Notes: generated from the letters alone by a model not told the origin. DNA of 64,000 nt from Opitutaceae bacterium (GCA_016795565.1 JAEUGW010000054.1:1-64000), one strand, 5' to 3'; positions 24,087 to 32,994 are shown, counted from the first letter of the stretch. Translations and numbers: made by a program.

Positions 24087-24181
24087 GTCATTCTGAGCGC
24101 AGCGAAGAATCCATCGGGATTTACGTTGCGCAGCAGTGGGAGCGATGATCCGACTGGATTCTTCGCTCCGCTCAGAATGAC
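24087..24181. repeat. Family A inverted-repeat element between fadJ-like and E1-E2 genes
   Basis: 27-bp arms at 24087-24113 and 24155-24181 with a 41-bp loop. The left arm is identical to the bufferin-operon copies and the right arm differs by one base. It occupies most of the proximal part of the 260-bp spacer 24066-24325, which holds no gene. Confidence 0.9.
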
Positions 24182-24325
24182 AGGATTCGGGAGTTCCGAG
24201 AATTTGGAGGCGCGCTCGCCAGAGCCCCGCCTCGGCCAAAGGGTGTAAAGCCGGGGCCGGCCTGCCCCCGGCTGATAAATGCGTTGCAGGCCACGCTTTT
24301 TGGCGGGAAATTTTGGCAACCTCCC

Positions 24326-27300
24326 ATGGCCACCGCCGTCACCCTGAACCAAGAGCAGAAGCGCCACTTGTTGCTGACGATGCTGGAGAGCCGGCACGGC
24401 GACCTGCGCGAGGAGAGCCTGAACCGGCAGGGCAAGGGGCATTTCCACGTCTCCGGCCGCGGCCACGAGGCGCTGGCCGCCATCGGCGCGCAGCTGCGCG
24501 ACACGGACTACATCGTGCCGTATTACCGCGACCGCGGCCTGTGCATGGGTCGCGGCCTGACCACGCGCTACCTGGCGCTGGAGTATTTCGCCAAGCGCGA
24601 CTCCGCCTCCCGCGGCCGCATGATGCCGTCGCACTACTGCTCGCGCGAACACAACATCGTCAGCGTGCCGACGCCGACGGCCTCACAGCTCATGCCGGCC
24701 TGCGGCATCGCCTGGGGCCTGCAACTCGACCAGAGGGACGGCGTGGTCGTCACCACGATCGGCGACGCCGCCTCGCGCCAGGGTGATTTCTACGAGGCGC
24801 TCAGCTTCGCGCAGGAGAAGAAGCTCCCGCTGCTGCTGCTGGTCGAGGACAACGGCTACGGCATCTCGACGCCCACCAAGGCCAGCAACCCGCTCGCCCT
24901 CGGGATCATCAACCCGGCCCAGTGGCGTATCATTGACGGCCGCGACCCCGAGGCCGTCCACGCCGCCGCGCAGCAGGCGCTCGCCGACCTGCGGGCGGGC
25001 CGGGGCCCGGTGTTCTTCTGGGTGAAGGTCGAGCGCCTCTCCAGCCACACCAGCTCCGACGACCATGCGCTCTACCGCTCAAAGGAGGACCTTGCCGCGC
25101 TGGAGCAGGCCGATCCCATCCGCCACCTGAAGGACCGGATGATCCAGCACGGCGAGCTGACCGAGAAGGACTACGCCGCGCTCGACGCCGAGCTGAAGGA
25201 AAAGGTGCGCCGCGACTACGCCGCCGCCGAGGCCGCCGAGAACCCGCGGGCGGACGAGCTCTACGTCGAGACGACGGGGCCGTCGCCCGAGCTCAACGAG
25301 GAGCTCTTCAAGCCGGGCAAATACCGGATGGGCGACCTCATCAACCGCACGCTCCGCGCCGGGCTCGACGCCGACCCGGGCCGCCTCATCTTCGGCGAGG
25401 ACGTCGAGGATCCCAAGGGCGGCGTGTTCCGGCTCACCCAGAAGCTCACGGTGGATTTTCCTGGCCAGGTGTTCAACTCGCCGCTGGCCGAGTCCACCAT
25501 CATCGGCCTGGCCGGTGGCCTCGCGCTCTACGGGCGCCGGCCGGTGTTCGAGATCCAGTTCATCGACTTCATTTATCCCGGATTCAACCAGCTTGTCGCA
25601 AACCTCGCCAACCTCCGCTGGCGCACGAACGGCGAGTGGAAGGTGCCGGCCGTGTTCTACGCGCCCTACGGCGCCTACCTGCCCGGCGGCGGCCTCTGGC
25701 ACTCGCAGGCCAACGAGTCGGTCTTCGCCCATTTTCCCGGCATCAACATCGTCATCCCGAGCACGCCGGAGGACGCCGCCGGCCTCCTCTGGACCGCGAT
25801 GCACGCGGAGGACATCACGCTGGTGCTCCTGCCGAAGCACATGCTCTGGGCCGAGCGCGAGAGCGCGGGCCCGGTCGCCTCCATCCCGCTGGGCGTCGCC
25901 CGGCGCTGTCTGGAGGGCGACGACCTCACCCTCGTGGCCTGGGGCAACACGATGGAGAAGTCCCTCGAGGCTATCGCCGAGTTGAAGGGCGAGGTCGGCG
26001 TGGACCTGATCGACCTCCGCTCCATCGTCCCCTGGGACAAGGCCACGATCGAGGCCTCCGTGCGCAAGACGGGCCGCCTCGTCATCGTGCAGGAAGACAC
26101 GGAGAACTGCTCCGTCGGCCAGATGATCATCACGCACATCATGAGCCAGCCCGACCTGTGGGCCGCGCTGAAGGCCCCGCCGGTGCTCGTGTCGAAGGGC
26201 AACGTGATGATCGGCTACAACCCCATCTACGAATACGCCGCGCTGCCCGACGTGCCGCGCATCCTCGACGCCATCTGGCGGACGGTGTCCATCAACGTCG
26301 CGCGCGGCGAACATGTGGGAGCGAGCTTGCTCGCGACTGCATCCGCCCAACCCGTCGCGACCAAGGTCGCTCCCACAAACGAAAGCCACGCCCCGCGGAA
26401 CACGCTGGTCGCCGGCACGAGCGACATCATTGTCCGCGTGCCGATCATGGGCGAGGGCCTGCGCTCGGCGCGCGTGGTGGCGCTCAACAAAAGGCCCGGC
26501 GACGCCGTGAAGCACGACGACGTGCTCTGCGAGGTCGAGACCGACAAGGCCGTTTATCCGATCGAGGCTTCGTTCGCGGGCATCTTCAAGGCCTGGCAGA
26601 TCAAGGTGGATGACACCGTGCTCATCGGCCAGGAGATCGCGCTCGTCACCGGCGATGCGGCCAGCACGAAGGGCCTCGCGACGGAAGGGGCCCCTGGCGG
26701 AGGGGCTTTGCGCCCCGATTCATCGCGGGATAAACCCGCTCCTACAATTCCTGTCGCCGCCAAATCCGCGCCCGCGATGCCCGCCATTTCCTCAACTCCC
26801 GTTCCCATGAAAGGCAACGCCCGCCCGCCCGCTTTGCATCCGGCCATCACCAAGCGCCTGGATACGGTCATCCCCGCCAACATGCTGATGGACGTCCGCT
26901 GGGATGCGCTCCGCGCCGCGCGCGAGGCCGCCAAGCAGCAGCACGGCAAGGCCGCCGCTTCGCCCTCCACCATGATCGCGTGGTGTGTCGTCCGCGCGCA
27001 GGAGAAGCACGCGGCCTTCCGCTGCATCGTGAACAAGGACGGCACCATCCTCGAGCAGGCCGACTTCGAGCTCGGCGTCGCCGTCGCCCTGGAGGGTGAC
27101 CGGCTCGCCACGGCACCCGTGGTCAACGCCAACAAGCTGGCCTGGGCGGATTTCGTCGCCGCCTACAACCGCGCGGTCGAGGACACGCGCATCGGCAAGA
27201 TCACCGAGGTGCAGGCCCCGGTGAACCTGACCAGCCTCGGCGCGTTCGGCGTCGAGAGCGCCACGCCGATCGTGGTGCCGCCCGCCATGGGCACGCTGTT

Positions 27301-27469
27301 CGTTGGCTCCGCGCACGAGCGCCTGATCAATGACGGCGGCGTCATCCACCCGGCGGAGGTCGTCACGCTCTCGCTCACCTTCGACCACAAGGTCGTCAAC
27401 GGCGCCACCGCGGCGGCGTTCCTGCAGGAAGTGCGCCGCCAGATGGAAGGCTTCAAGCTGCCGGCGTGA
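24326..27469 (+). CDS. Fused 2-oxoacid dehydrogenase E1-alpha / E1-beta / E2
   Basis: A 1047-residue polypeptide. Residues ~1-330 are E1-alpha with the thiamine-diphosphate motif GDAASRQGDFYEAL...LVEDNGYGIS (from about 146). Residues ~334-660 are E1-beta (LIFGEDVEDPKGGVFRLT; YAPYGAYLPGGGLWHSQ). Residues ~700-775 are a lipoyl domain with lipoylated Lys741 in VETDKAVYP. Residues ~828-1047 are an E2 acyltransferase core, with catalytic His1021 but HKVVNG instead of HxxxDG (Asn1025). I see no peripheral-subunit-binding domain and no adjacent E3. The best guess is branched-chain oxoacid oxidation. Two palindromic repeats are read in frame as linkers. The ATG at 24326 fits the family start. Confidence 0.9.
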   Translation: MATAVTLNQEQKRHLLLTMLESRHGDLREESLNRQGKGHFHVSGRGHEALAAIGAQLRDTDYIVPYYRDRGLCMGRGLTTRYLALEYFAKRDSASRGRMMPSHYCSREHNIVSVPTPTASQLMPACGIAWGLQLDQRDGVVVTTIGDAASRQGDFYEALSFAQEKKLPLLLLVEDNGYGISTPTKASNPLALGIINPAQWRIIDGRDPEAVHAAAQQALADLRAGRGPVFFWVKVERLSSHTSSDDHALYRSKEDLAALEQADPIRHLKDRMIQHGELTEKDYAALDAELKEKVRRDYAAAEAAENPRADELYVETTGPSPELNEELFKPGKYRMGDLINRTLRAGLDADPGRLIFGEDVEDPKGGVFRLTQKLTVDFPGQVFNSPLAESTIIGLAGGLALYGRRPVFEIQFIDFIYPGFNQLVANLANLRWRTNGEWKVPAVFYAPYGAYLPGGGLWHSQANESVFAHFPGINIVIPSTPEDAAGLLWTAMHAEDITLVLLPKHMLWAERESAGPVASIPLGVARRCLEGDDLTLVAWGNTMEKSLEAIAELKGEVGVDLIDLRSIVPWDKATIEASVRKTGRLVIVQEDTENCSVGQMIITHIMSQPDLWAALKAPPVLVSKGNVMIGYNPIYEYAALPDVPRILDAIWRTVSINVARGEHVGASLLATASAQPVATKVAPTNESHAPRNTLVAGTSDIIVRVPIMGEGLRSARVVALNKRPGDAVKHDDVLCEVETDKAVYPIEASFAGIFKAWQIKVDDTVLIGQEIALVTGDAASTKGLATEGAPGGGALRPDSSRDKPAPTIPVAAKSAPAMPAISSTPVPMKGNARPPALHPAITKRLDTVIPANMLMDVRWDALRAAREAAKQQHGKAAASPSTMIAWCVVRAQEKHAAFRCIVNKDGTILEQADFELGVAVALEGDRLATAPVVNANKLAWADFVAAYNRAVEDTRIGKITEVQAPVNLTSLGAFGVESATPIVVPPAMGTLFVGSAHERLINDGGVIHPAEVVTLSLTFDHKVVNGATAAAFLQEVRRQMEGFKLPA
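26314..26377. repeat. REP-like element read in frame, linker between E1-beta and lipoyl domain
   Basis: Outer arms tgtgggagcga and tcgctcccaca enclose a second dyad (agcgagcttgctcgcg-type). The sequence is the kind of dispersed REP known from pseudomonads and other genomes. It falls at residues about 663-684, in the Ala-rich linker after E1-beta, and adds no stop. Confidence 0.85.
26702..26746. repeat. Second REP-like element read in frame, linker between lipoyl and E2 core
   Basis: Contains hairpin ggggctttgcgcccc (26702-26716) and REP core atcgcgggataaacccgctc with stem gcggg/cccgc, ending cctaca. It encodes residues about 793-807 of the E1-E2 fusion, in the place where a subunit-binding domain would normally lie. 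Confidence 0.75.
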
Positions 27470-27567
27470 GGCGGCCGTTGCCCCCTGAAGCTCCCGGGAG
27501 GTCACAGGAGGCGCTCACACATTGGGCGGAATGTTACCGCCGGTGCGGACGGGTTGGCGGGTGAAGC

Positions 27568-27969
27568 TCATGAATGAGTGCGACGGAAGAACTCCCGGGG
27601 ATTCACGATGTCCACGCCGACCCGCGCGGTGATCTCAAGGAGATCCTTGTCCACGGTGACCAGCATGTCGGCCTTGGCGGCGAGAGCCGTGCCGAGGATG
27701 GCGGCGTCGGCGGGGTCGCGGCAAAGATCGGCCGCGACCGGAAGAGGGGCCACGAGAAGCGCCACGGCGCGATAATCATCCACGAACGAACGGACCGCTT
27801 CAGGCGCGTAACGGAGCTTTTTGACCAGCGTGCGCTCGAATTCGTCCAGGATGTAGTCGGAGAGAACCAGCCGGTGTTCGCGGAGGGCGACCCGGATGAC
27901 ATCAGCGCAAGTGCCGGCCGTCGTGATCTGGGCGGCGACCAGCACCGAGGTGTCCAAGGCCACGATCAA
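27568..27969 (-). CDS. PIN-domain toxin (COG1569-like)
   Basis: A 133-residue PIN-domain ribonuclease: first acidic residue in MIVALDTSVLVAA (Asp6), mid-protein acidic DEFERTLVKKL, and late DPADAAILGTALAAKAD followed by VTVDKDLL, giving the usual four-acid Mg site. It overlaps the upstream ribbon-helix-helix antitoxin gene by 4 nt. It is predicted to cleave RNA when free of antitoxin. It lies convergent to the E1-E2 gene with a 98-bp spacer in which I see no gene. Confidence 0.88.
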   Translation of the reverse strand: MIVALDTSVLVAAQITTAGTCADVIRVALREHRLVLSDYILDEFERTLVKKLRYAPEAVRSFVDDYRAVALLVAPLPVAADLCRDPADAAILGTALAAKADMLVTVDKDLLEITARVGVDIVNPREFFRRTHS

Positions 27970-28193
27970 TTGGTCTTGATGCCGAGGTGGCGGAAGACGT
28001 CCTCATCCGTAAAGATGCCGAGCTTCTGGGCATGAGGGACGGCGCGAGCCCGGGACTGCTCGAAGCGCCAGACGCGCATCTGGCGCTCGATGGCATCGCG
28101 GGCGAGGTCGCTCTTGGTGAGCCTGGCCTGTTTGCTCGCGGCGGTGAGGTCGCGGCTGAGTTTGGCGGGGAGGCGGAGGGTGAGCGTGGGCAT
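27966..28193 (-). CDS. Ribbon-helix-helix antitoxin
   Basis: A 75-residue protein with an N-terminal MetJ/Arc-like DNA-binding motif (TLTLRLPAKLSRDL, then KQARLTKSDLARDAIERQM) and a C-terminal toxin-binding tail. It likely forms a dimer that represses its own promoter in the 79-bp spacer 28194-28272 and neutralises the downstream PIN toxin. Near its start, tattacaccgtaata (28196-28210) is a dyad suited to an operator. Confidence 0.85.
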   Translation of the reverse strand: MPTLTLRLPAKLSRDLTAASKQARLTKSDLARDAIERQMRVWRFEQSRARAVPHAQKLGIFTDEDVFRHLGIKTN

Positions 28194-28272
28194 GTATTAC
28201 ACCGTAATACAGGAAGCGGGTCTGTCAATCCGGCCTCTGCCCCCAAGGCCACCGGGCCCGGGTCGGGCGCGC

Positions 28273-30018
28273 TCACACCATCGGGCGAAACTTGCCGACG
28301 ACGCCGGTGAGGCAGGCGGTGATCTGGCCGAGCGAACAGACCTCGACCGTGTTCACGAGCTCGCCGAAGACGTTGTCGCCGGAGCGGGCGACGTTCTCGA
28401 GACGTTGCAGGGCGTCGGGCGCCTTCTTCGCGTGCTTCTTCTTGAAAGCCTTGAGGCGTTCGACTTGGAGGCGCTGCTTTTTCGGCGACGTGCGGGCGAG
28501 GGGCACGCTGGGCATCGGCTCGTGGGAAATGTATTTGTTTAGGCCGATGATCGGGCGCTCGCCGGAGTAGATCTGCGTCTCGATGCGGTGGCCGGACTCC
28601 TGGATCTTGCTCCGCTGGTAGCGTTGTTCCATCGCGGCGATGACGCCGCCGAGCGTGTCCATCTCGCGGAACACGTCCAGGATGGCCTTCTCCACCTGGC
28701 GCTCGAGCATGAGCAGGCCCGGCGCGCCGCCGAAGAGGTTCATGGTGTGTTTGAAGAGGCCGGACTCCTCGAGGAGGATGGACTGGCCGTGCGAGGCGAG
28801 CAGCGCGTATTTCTCGGTCGGCGTGGTGAAGGGCTCGTCCGCCGAGTTCGAGTGGCATGAATTGGTGTAATTCATGTAGGCGAGCATGAGCTCGGCCGCG
28901 GTGCGCGTGAGGTTGTTCTGGAACTCGGCGGCGATGAGCGAGCGGCCGGAGGTCTGCGTGTGCAGCTTGAGGATCTGCGCCTTGGTGTTGGCGCCGAAGA
29001 CGTCGCGCATGCCGATGGCCCAGATGCGGCGGCAGACGCGGCCGAGCACGAGGTATTCGATGTCGAGGCCGCAGTCCAAAAAGAAGGAGAGACGCGGGCC
29101 GAAGGCGTTCACGTCGACGCCGCGCGCCTTGAGGAGCTCGGCGTAGGTGAAGCCGTTGGAAAGCGTGAAGGCCGCCTGCTGCACCGGCGTGGCCCCGGCC
29201 TCGGCGATGTGGTAGCCGGAGATGGAGACGGGATACCAGCGCGGCATGTTGGGCACGCACCACTCGATCATGTCGCACAGGAAGCGGAGCGAGGCGTCCA
29301 CCGGGAAGATGACCTCGTTCTGCGCCTGCACTTCCTTGAGCATGTCGGCCTGGATGGTGCCGCGGAGGTTGCCGATGCAGTCCGGGCCGAAGCGTTTCTT
29401 CGCGGCGGCGATGAACATCGCGAGGATGACGGGTGCCGGGGCGTTCATCGTCATCGAGACCGAGGCGTCGGGGCGCGTCAGGTCGAAGCCGGCGAAAAGC
29501 CGGCCCATGTCCTCGACCGTGTCGATGGCCACGCCGCCTTCGCCGACCTTGCCGAGCAAGCCTTCGTGGTCGGAGTCGAGGCCGTAGAGCGTGGGGCCGT
29601 CGAACGCGGTGGAGAGGCGCAGGCTCTTCTGATGCGTGTTGAGATATTTGAAGCGCGCGTTGGTGTCCTCGGCGAGGCCGAGCCCGGCGAAGAGGCGCAT
29701 CGGCTCCTCGCCCGTGCCGGTGTCCTTGTCGAGATACATCTCGCGGTAGGCGGCGGTGGCGTAGGGGAACTGGCCGGGGAAGCCCTGGCTGAGCAGATAC
29801 TCGGCGATGGCACCGGGCTCGTCGGTGTCGGGCAGGGCGAGGCGCGGCAGCGGCGTGCCGGCGGGCGACTTGGTCATCTCGACCGAGGCGCGCAGATGGG
29901 CCCACTTGGCGCGGAGCTCCGCGGCGAATTTTGCTTCGGTGCGCGCGCGCTTCACCTCCGCGGCCACATGGGCGTTGTAGGCGTCAATCGAGTCGGCGAT
30001 TTTTCCGAGCTGGCTCAT
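28273..30018 (-). CDS. IcmF-like acyl-CoA mutase, catalytic subunit only
   Basis: A 581-residue coenzyme B12-dependent mutase barrel. The closest resemblance is to the C-terminal mutase part of IcmF (LRLSTAFDGPTLYG, VSISGYHIAEAGATP, IEYLVLGRVCRRIWA, TPTEKYALLASHGQS), but without the cobalamin-binding or GTPase domains, which the next gene upstream supplies. The position equal to Arg207 of methylmalonyl-CoA mutase is Gln233 (VQAQNEVIF), arguing against a dicarboxyl substrate. The position equal to Tyr89/Phe is Tyr91. Isobutyryl-CoA/butyryl-CoA isomerisation is therefore the most likely reaction; this is inference. The ATG at 30018 is used; the upstream open frame is not conserved. Confidence 0.85.
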   Translation of the reverse strand: MSQLGKIADSIDAYNAHVAAEVKRARTEAKFAAELRAKWAHLRASVEMTKSPAGTPLPRLALPDTDEPGAIAEYLLSQGFPGQFPYATAAYREMYLDKDTGTGEEPMRLFAGLGLAEDTNARFKYLNTHQKSLRLSTAFDGPTLYGLDSDHEGLLGKVGEGGVAIDTVEDMGRLFAGFDLTRPDASVSMTMNAPAPVILAMFIAAAKKRFGPDCIGNLRGTIQADMLKEVQAQNEVIFPVDASLRFLCDMIEWCVPNMPRWYPVSISGYHIAEAGATPVQQAAFTLSNGFTYAELLKARGVDVNAFGPRLSFFLDCGLDIEYLVLGRVCRRIWAIGMRDVFGANTKAQILKLHTQTSGRSLIAAEFQNNLTRTAAELMLAYMNYTNSCHSNSADEPFTTPTEKYALLASHGQSILLEESGLFKHTMNLFGGAPGLLMLERQVEKAILDVFREMDTLGGVIAAMEQRYQRSKIQESGHRIETQIYSGERPIIGLNKYISHEPMPSVPLARTSPKKQRLQVERLKAFKKKHAKKAPDALQRLENVARSGDNVFGELVNTVEVCSLGQITACLTGVVGKFRPMV

Positions 30019-30025
30019 TAAGAAA

Positions 30026-30054
30026 GTTGAGAGTTGAGGGCTGAGAGTTGAGAG
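30026..30054. repeat. Short direct repeat between the mutase genes
   Basis: Two near copies of gagagttgagag (30026-30038 and 30043-30054) lie in the 55-bp spacer between the B12/GTPase gene and the mutase gene. Just beside them, gcgcttgccctcaagcg is a small dyad that also encodes the last codons of the GTPase protein. Confidence 0.5.
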
Positions 30055-30073
30055 CAGGTAGGGGCGCTTGCCC

Positions 30074-31294
30074 TCAAGCGTCCGGGCTTGCCATCCAGCA
30101 GGCCTTCTCGCCGCCGCGGACGGTGTCGAGGCCGCCAAGCTTGGCGATGGCGGCGAAGAGGGCGTCCACGCCGGGGTCGAAGTGCTTGGCGGCGGTCGTG
30201 GCGTGCAGGATCTGACCCTTGCCGTTCTGGTTGAGGCGGGCCTGGATCTCGGCCTTGGCGGTGTGGGCCATGGGGTGGTCGCACTTGTTGAGCGCGACGA
30301 GGTCGGCGCCGTTGAGGAGCGCGATCTTCTGGAGCTGGATCAGGCCGCCGTAATGGGGCGCGAGCACGAAGAGCGTGGCGTCCACGAGTTTCCTGCCGCC
30401 GAAGATGCCGAAGGGGTCGCTCTCCTGGCCGACGCCGACGGACTCGACGAGGATGAGGTCGAACTCGCCCGAGGCCTGGAGGATTTCAATGGCGGCGGGC
30501 GCGGCGGCGGACAGACCGGTGAGGCTGCCGCGCGTGGCCAGCGAGCGGAAGAACACGCGGTCGTCCTGCGCATAGATGGCGCTGACGCGGTCGCCGAGGA
30601 TGGCGCCGTGCGAGTCGGGATGCGACGGGTCGTTGGCGAGCAGGGCGATGCGGCCGCCGGGACAGTTCTTGAGGAAGCGCGAGGTCAGCTCGTCGATGAG
30701 CGTGGACTTGCCCGCGCCGCCCGGGCCGGCGACACCGACGACGAAAGTCTTCTTGGTGGAGCGCGGCGTCCCCGACGCGCTTCGCGCGAACGCGCCCGGA
30801 GGTCGCGTTCCACCTTCGGCCATCGTGATCGCCCGGGCGAGGGCGCGGTCGCCCTTGAACTTCGCGTTGGGCTTCGCCGCGCGGGCGTAGGCGCGCTTGA
30901 TCTCGGCCATCATGTCGGCGAGCGGGGTGCCGGCGAAATAGATGCGGTCGGTGCCCTGGCGCTTCATCACGCGCTCGTCGGCCTGCGTGATGGTGCCGCC
31001 TCCGCCGCCGAATACCGGGATGTCGCCGTTGCCGGACTTTTTGAGCTGATCGACGACCTCCTTGAAGAAGACGATGTGGCCGCCGTTGTAGGAGCTGAGG
31101 CCGACGACGTTGACGTCCTCCTGGATGGCGGCGCGGACGATGGCCGAGGCGGACTGGTGGTAGCCGAGGTAGATGACCTCGATGCCGTGGCGGGCCAGCT
31201 CGATGTTGATGGTGGTGACGGCGCTGTCGTGGCCGTCGCACACCGGCACGGCGGTGAGGATGCGCAGGGGGGCGGGGGACTTGGCGGCGGCCAT
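30074..31294 (-). CDS. B12-binding domain fused to MeaB-like G-protein chaperone
   Basis: A 406-residue protein equal to the N-terminal two domains of IcmF. Residues ~10-140 bind cobalamin: VCDGHDSAV has the DxH motif with the same Ala variation as IcmF, followed by GLSSYNGGH and FGGGGGTITQADE. After a linker, residues ~185-400 are a MeaB/MeaI-type GTPase with P-loop GPGGAGKST, LLANDPSHPDSHGAILGDR, VESVGVGQ and LNKCDH. It should deliver cobalamin to and protect the mutase encoded 55 bp downstream. A 20-codon palindrome-derived insert lies in the linker. The start at 31294 was chosen over a long unconserved upstream extension. Confidence 0.87.
   Translation of the reverse strand: MAAAKSPAPLRILTAVPVCDGHDSAVTTINIELARHGIEVIYLGYHQSASAIVRAAIQEDVNVVGLSSYNGGHIVFFKEVVDQLKKSGNGDIPVFGGGGGTITQADERVMKRQGTDRIYFAGTPLADMMAEIKRAYARAAKPNAKFKGDRALARAITMAEGGTRPPGAFARSASGTPRSTKKTFVVGVAGPGGAGKSTLIDELTSRFLKNCPGGRIALLANDPSHPDSHGAILGDRVSAIYAQDDRVFFRSLATRGSLTGLSAAAPAAIEILQASGEFDLILVESVGVGQESDPFGIFGGRKLVDATLFVLAPHYGGLIQLQKIALLNGADLVALNKCDHPMAHTAKAEIQARLNQNGKGQILHATTAAKHFDPGVDALFAAIAKLGGLDTVRGGEKACWMASPDA
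30755..30814. repeat. 60-bp palindromic element encoding exactly 20 codons
   Basis: Arms ggtgga... and ...tccacc with an inner dyad cgcgcttcgcgcg enclose 60 bp. On the gene strand it reads without stops as a Gly/Pro/Arg/Ala-rich 20-mer starting GGTRPPGAF, between the cobalamin and GTPase domains of the host protein. Confidence 0.8.
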
Positions 31295-31405
31295 CCCTGT
31301 CAGGAAAGGGCAGGAATCCGGCCGGTGCAATGGCCGAGGTGGCTCCGCGTCGCGCGGCGAACGGGTTTTGGCCCTTTTGGCGTAGGCCGTGGTGTAGTCG
31401 GACGC

Positions 31406-31433
31406 AAAAAAAGCCCGCACGGCAGGTGCGGGC
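31406..31433 (-). terminator. Terminator of asnS
   Basis: Stem gcccgcac/gtgcgggc with a short loop is followed on the minus strand by a run of seven T, about 50 bp after the asnS stop. The remainder of the 188-bp spacer 31295-31482 shows no gene. Confidence 0.85.
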
Positions 31434-31482
31434 CTTGGGGGAGAGGCCGTCCGCTCAGGCGGCCGGAGCCCGGCGATCCGCC

Positions 31483-32877
31483 TCAGAAATCCGCCGTGCC
31501 CGGGGTGCGGGCGAAGGGGATCACGTCGCGGATGTTGCCGACGCCGGTCACGAACATGAGCATGCGCTCGAAGCCGAGGCCGAAGCCCGCGTGCGGCACG
31601 CTGCCGTAGCGGCGCAGGTCGAGATACCACCAGTAGGCCTTCTCGTCCAAATGATGCAGCGCCATGCCGGCGCGGAGCTTGTCGAGCCGCTCCTCGCGCT
31701 GGCTGCCGCCGATTATTTCCCCGATGCCGGGCACGAGCAGATCCATCGCCGCCACCGTCTCGCGACCGTCGGCCTCGCCGTTCTGGCGCATGTAGAACGC
31801 CTTGATCGCGCGCGGGTAGTTGTAGACGGTGACCGGGCACTTGAAGTGTTCCTCGGTGAGGTAACGCTCGTGCTCGGCCTGGAGGTTGGCACCCCACGAG
31901 ACGGGATGCTCCCAAGTCTTGCCGGATTTCTCGAGGATGGCGACGGCTTCCGTGTAGCTGCAGCGCTGGAAGGGGCGCTCGAGCACGAAGTCGAGGCGCG
32001 TGAGCAGGTCCTTGTCCACGAACTTGGCGAAGAACTCGAGGTCGGCGGCGCAGTGCTCCTTGGCGTCGCGGATGAGGTGCTTCACGAACGCCTCGGCGAG
32101 GTCCATGTTGCCCGCCAGGTCGCAGAAGGCGACCTCGGGCTCGATCATCCAGAACTCGGCGGCGTGGCGCGAGGTGTTGCTGTTCTCGGCGCGGAAGGTC
32201 GGGCCGAAGGTGTAGATGTTGGAGAGCGCGTGGGCGAAGATCTCGCCCTCGAGCTGGCCGGAGACGGTGAGGAAGGTCTTCTTGCCGAAGAAATCCTTCG
32301 CGTTGTCCACGTGCTTGTCCTCGCCGCGCGGCGGGTTCTCGAGGTCGAGCGTCGTCACGCGGAACATGTCGCCCGCGCCCTCGGCGTCGCTGGCCGTGAT
32401 GATCGGCGTGTGGACGTAGTGGAAGCCGCGTTCCTGGAAGAACTGGTGGACGGCGTAGGCGAGGCGGCTGCGCACGCGGAAGACGGCGCCGAAGAGATTC
32501 GACCGCGGGCGGAGGTGGGCGATCTCGCGGAGGAACTCGAGGGTGTGGCCCTTCTTCTGGAGCGGGTAGGTGTTATCGGCCTCGCCGAGCACGGTGAATT
32601 TTTCCGCCACGACCTCCCATTTCTGGCCGCCGCCCTTGGATTCGACGAGCTTGCCATGCACCTCGACGGAGGCACCGGTGTTGGCGCGGGCGACGTTGGC
32701 GTAGTCGGGCAGCGAGGCGTCCACGATGACCTGCAGGCCCTTGAGGCAGGAGCCGTCGTTGAGCTCGATGAACGAGAAGGCCTTGGCGTCGCGGCGGGTG
32801 CGGACCCAGCCTTGGAGGAAGATGGCGTCGGCCGGAGCGGTGGCGTTGAGGGCGTCCTTGACGAGAGTGCGTGACAT
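31483..32877 (-). CDS. asnS: Asparaginyl-tRNA synthetase
   Basis: A 464-residue class II synthetase. The N-terminal OB-fold anticodon-binding domain has [20 protein letters not shown]. The catalytic domain has motif 2 ([19 protein letters not shown]) and motif 3 ([15 protein letters not shown]). Residues typical for AsnRS over AspRS/LysRS are present (THTP-like [19 protein letters not shown]). The length is normal. I use the ATG at 32877 (MSRTLVKD) rather than 32901. It is monocistronic with its own terminator. Confidence 0.95.
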   Translation of the reverse strand: MSRTLVKDALNATAPADAIFLQGWVRTRRDAKAFSFIELNDGSCLKGLQVIVDASLPDYANVARANTGASVEVHGKLVESKGGGQKWEVVAEKFTVLGEADNTYPLQKKGHTLEFLREIAHLRPRSNLFGAVFRVRSRLAYAVHQFFQERGFHYVHTPIITASDAEGAGDMFRVTTLDLENPPRGEDKHVDNAKDFFGKKTFLTVSGQLEGEIFAHALSNIYTFGPTFRAENSNTSRHAAEFWMIEPEVAFCDLAGNMDLAEAFVKHLIRDAKEHCAADLEFFAKFVDKDLLTRLDFVLERPFQRCSYTEAVAILEKSGKTWEHPVSWGANLQAEHERYLTEEHFKCPVTVYNYPRAIKAFYMRQNGEADGRETVAAMDLLVPGIGEIIGGSQREERLDKLRAGMALHHLDEKAYWWYLDLRRYGSVPHAGFGLGFERMLMFVTGVGNIRDVIPFARTPGTADF

Positions 32878-32994
32878 GGGGGGAGGCGCGGTGCGCGCCA
32901 TGCGAAAGTGAGAGGGAAAGTGAGCCGGGGAGTAAAGAGGGGATTCGGCCCGCGCGCAAGACCGTCGCCCCGGGCCAGCCCCGGCCCGCTCGCC

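Noticed and set aside
21900-24239. A 779-codon open frame antisense to the FadJ-like gene
   Set aside because: The sense strand encodes complete hydratase and dehydrogenase motifs. The antisense product is His/Arg/Gly-rich without a fold signature.
28273-30018. Annotation as methylmalonyl-CoA mutase large subunit
   Set aside because: The substrate arginine position is Gln233 and the sequence resembles the IcmF mutase domain more closely, so the dicarboxyl substrate is unlikely.
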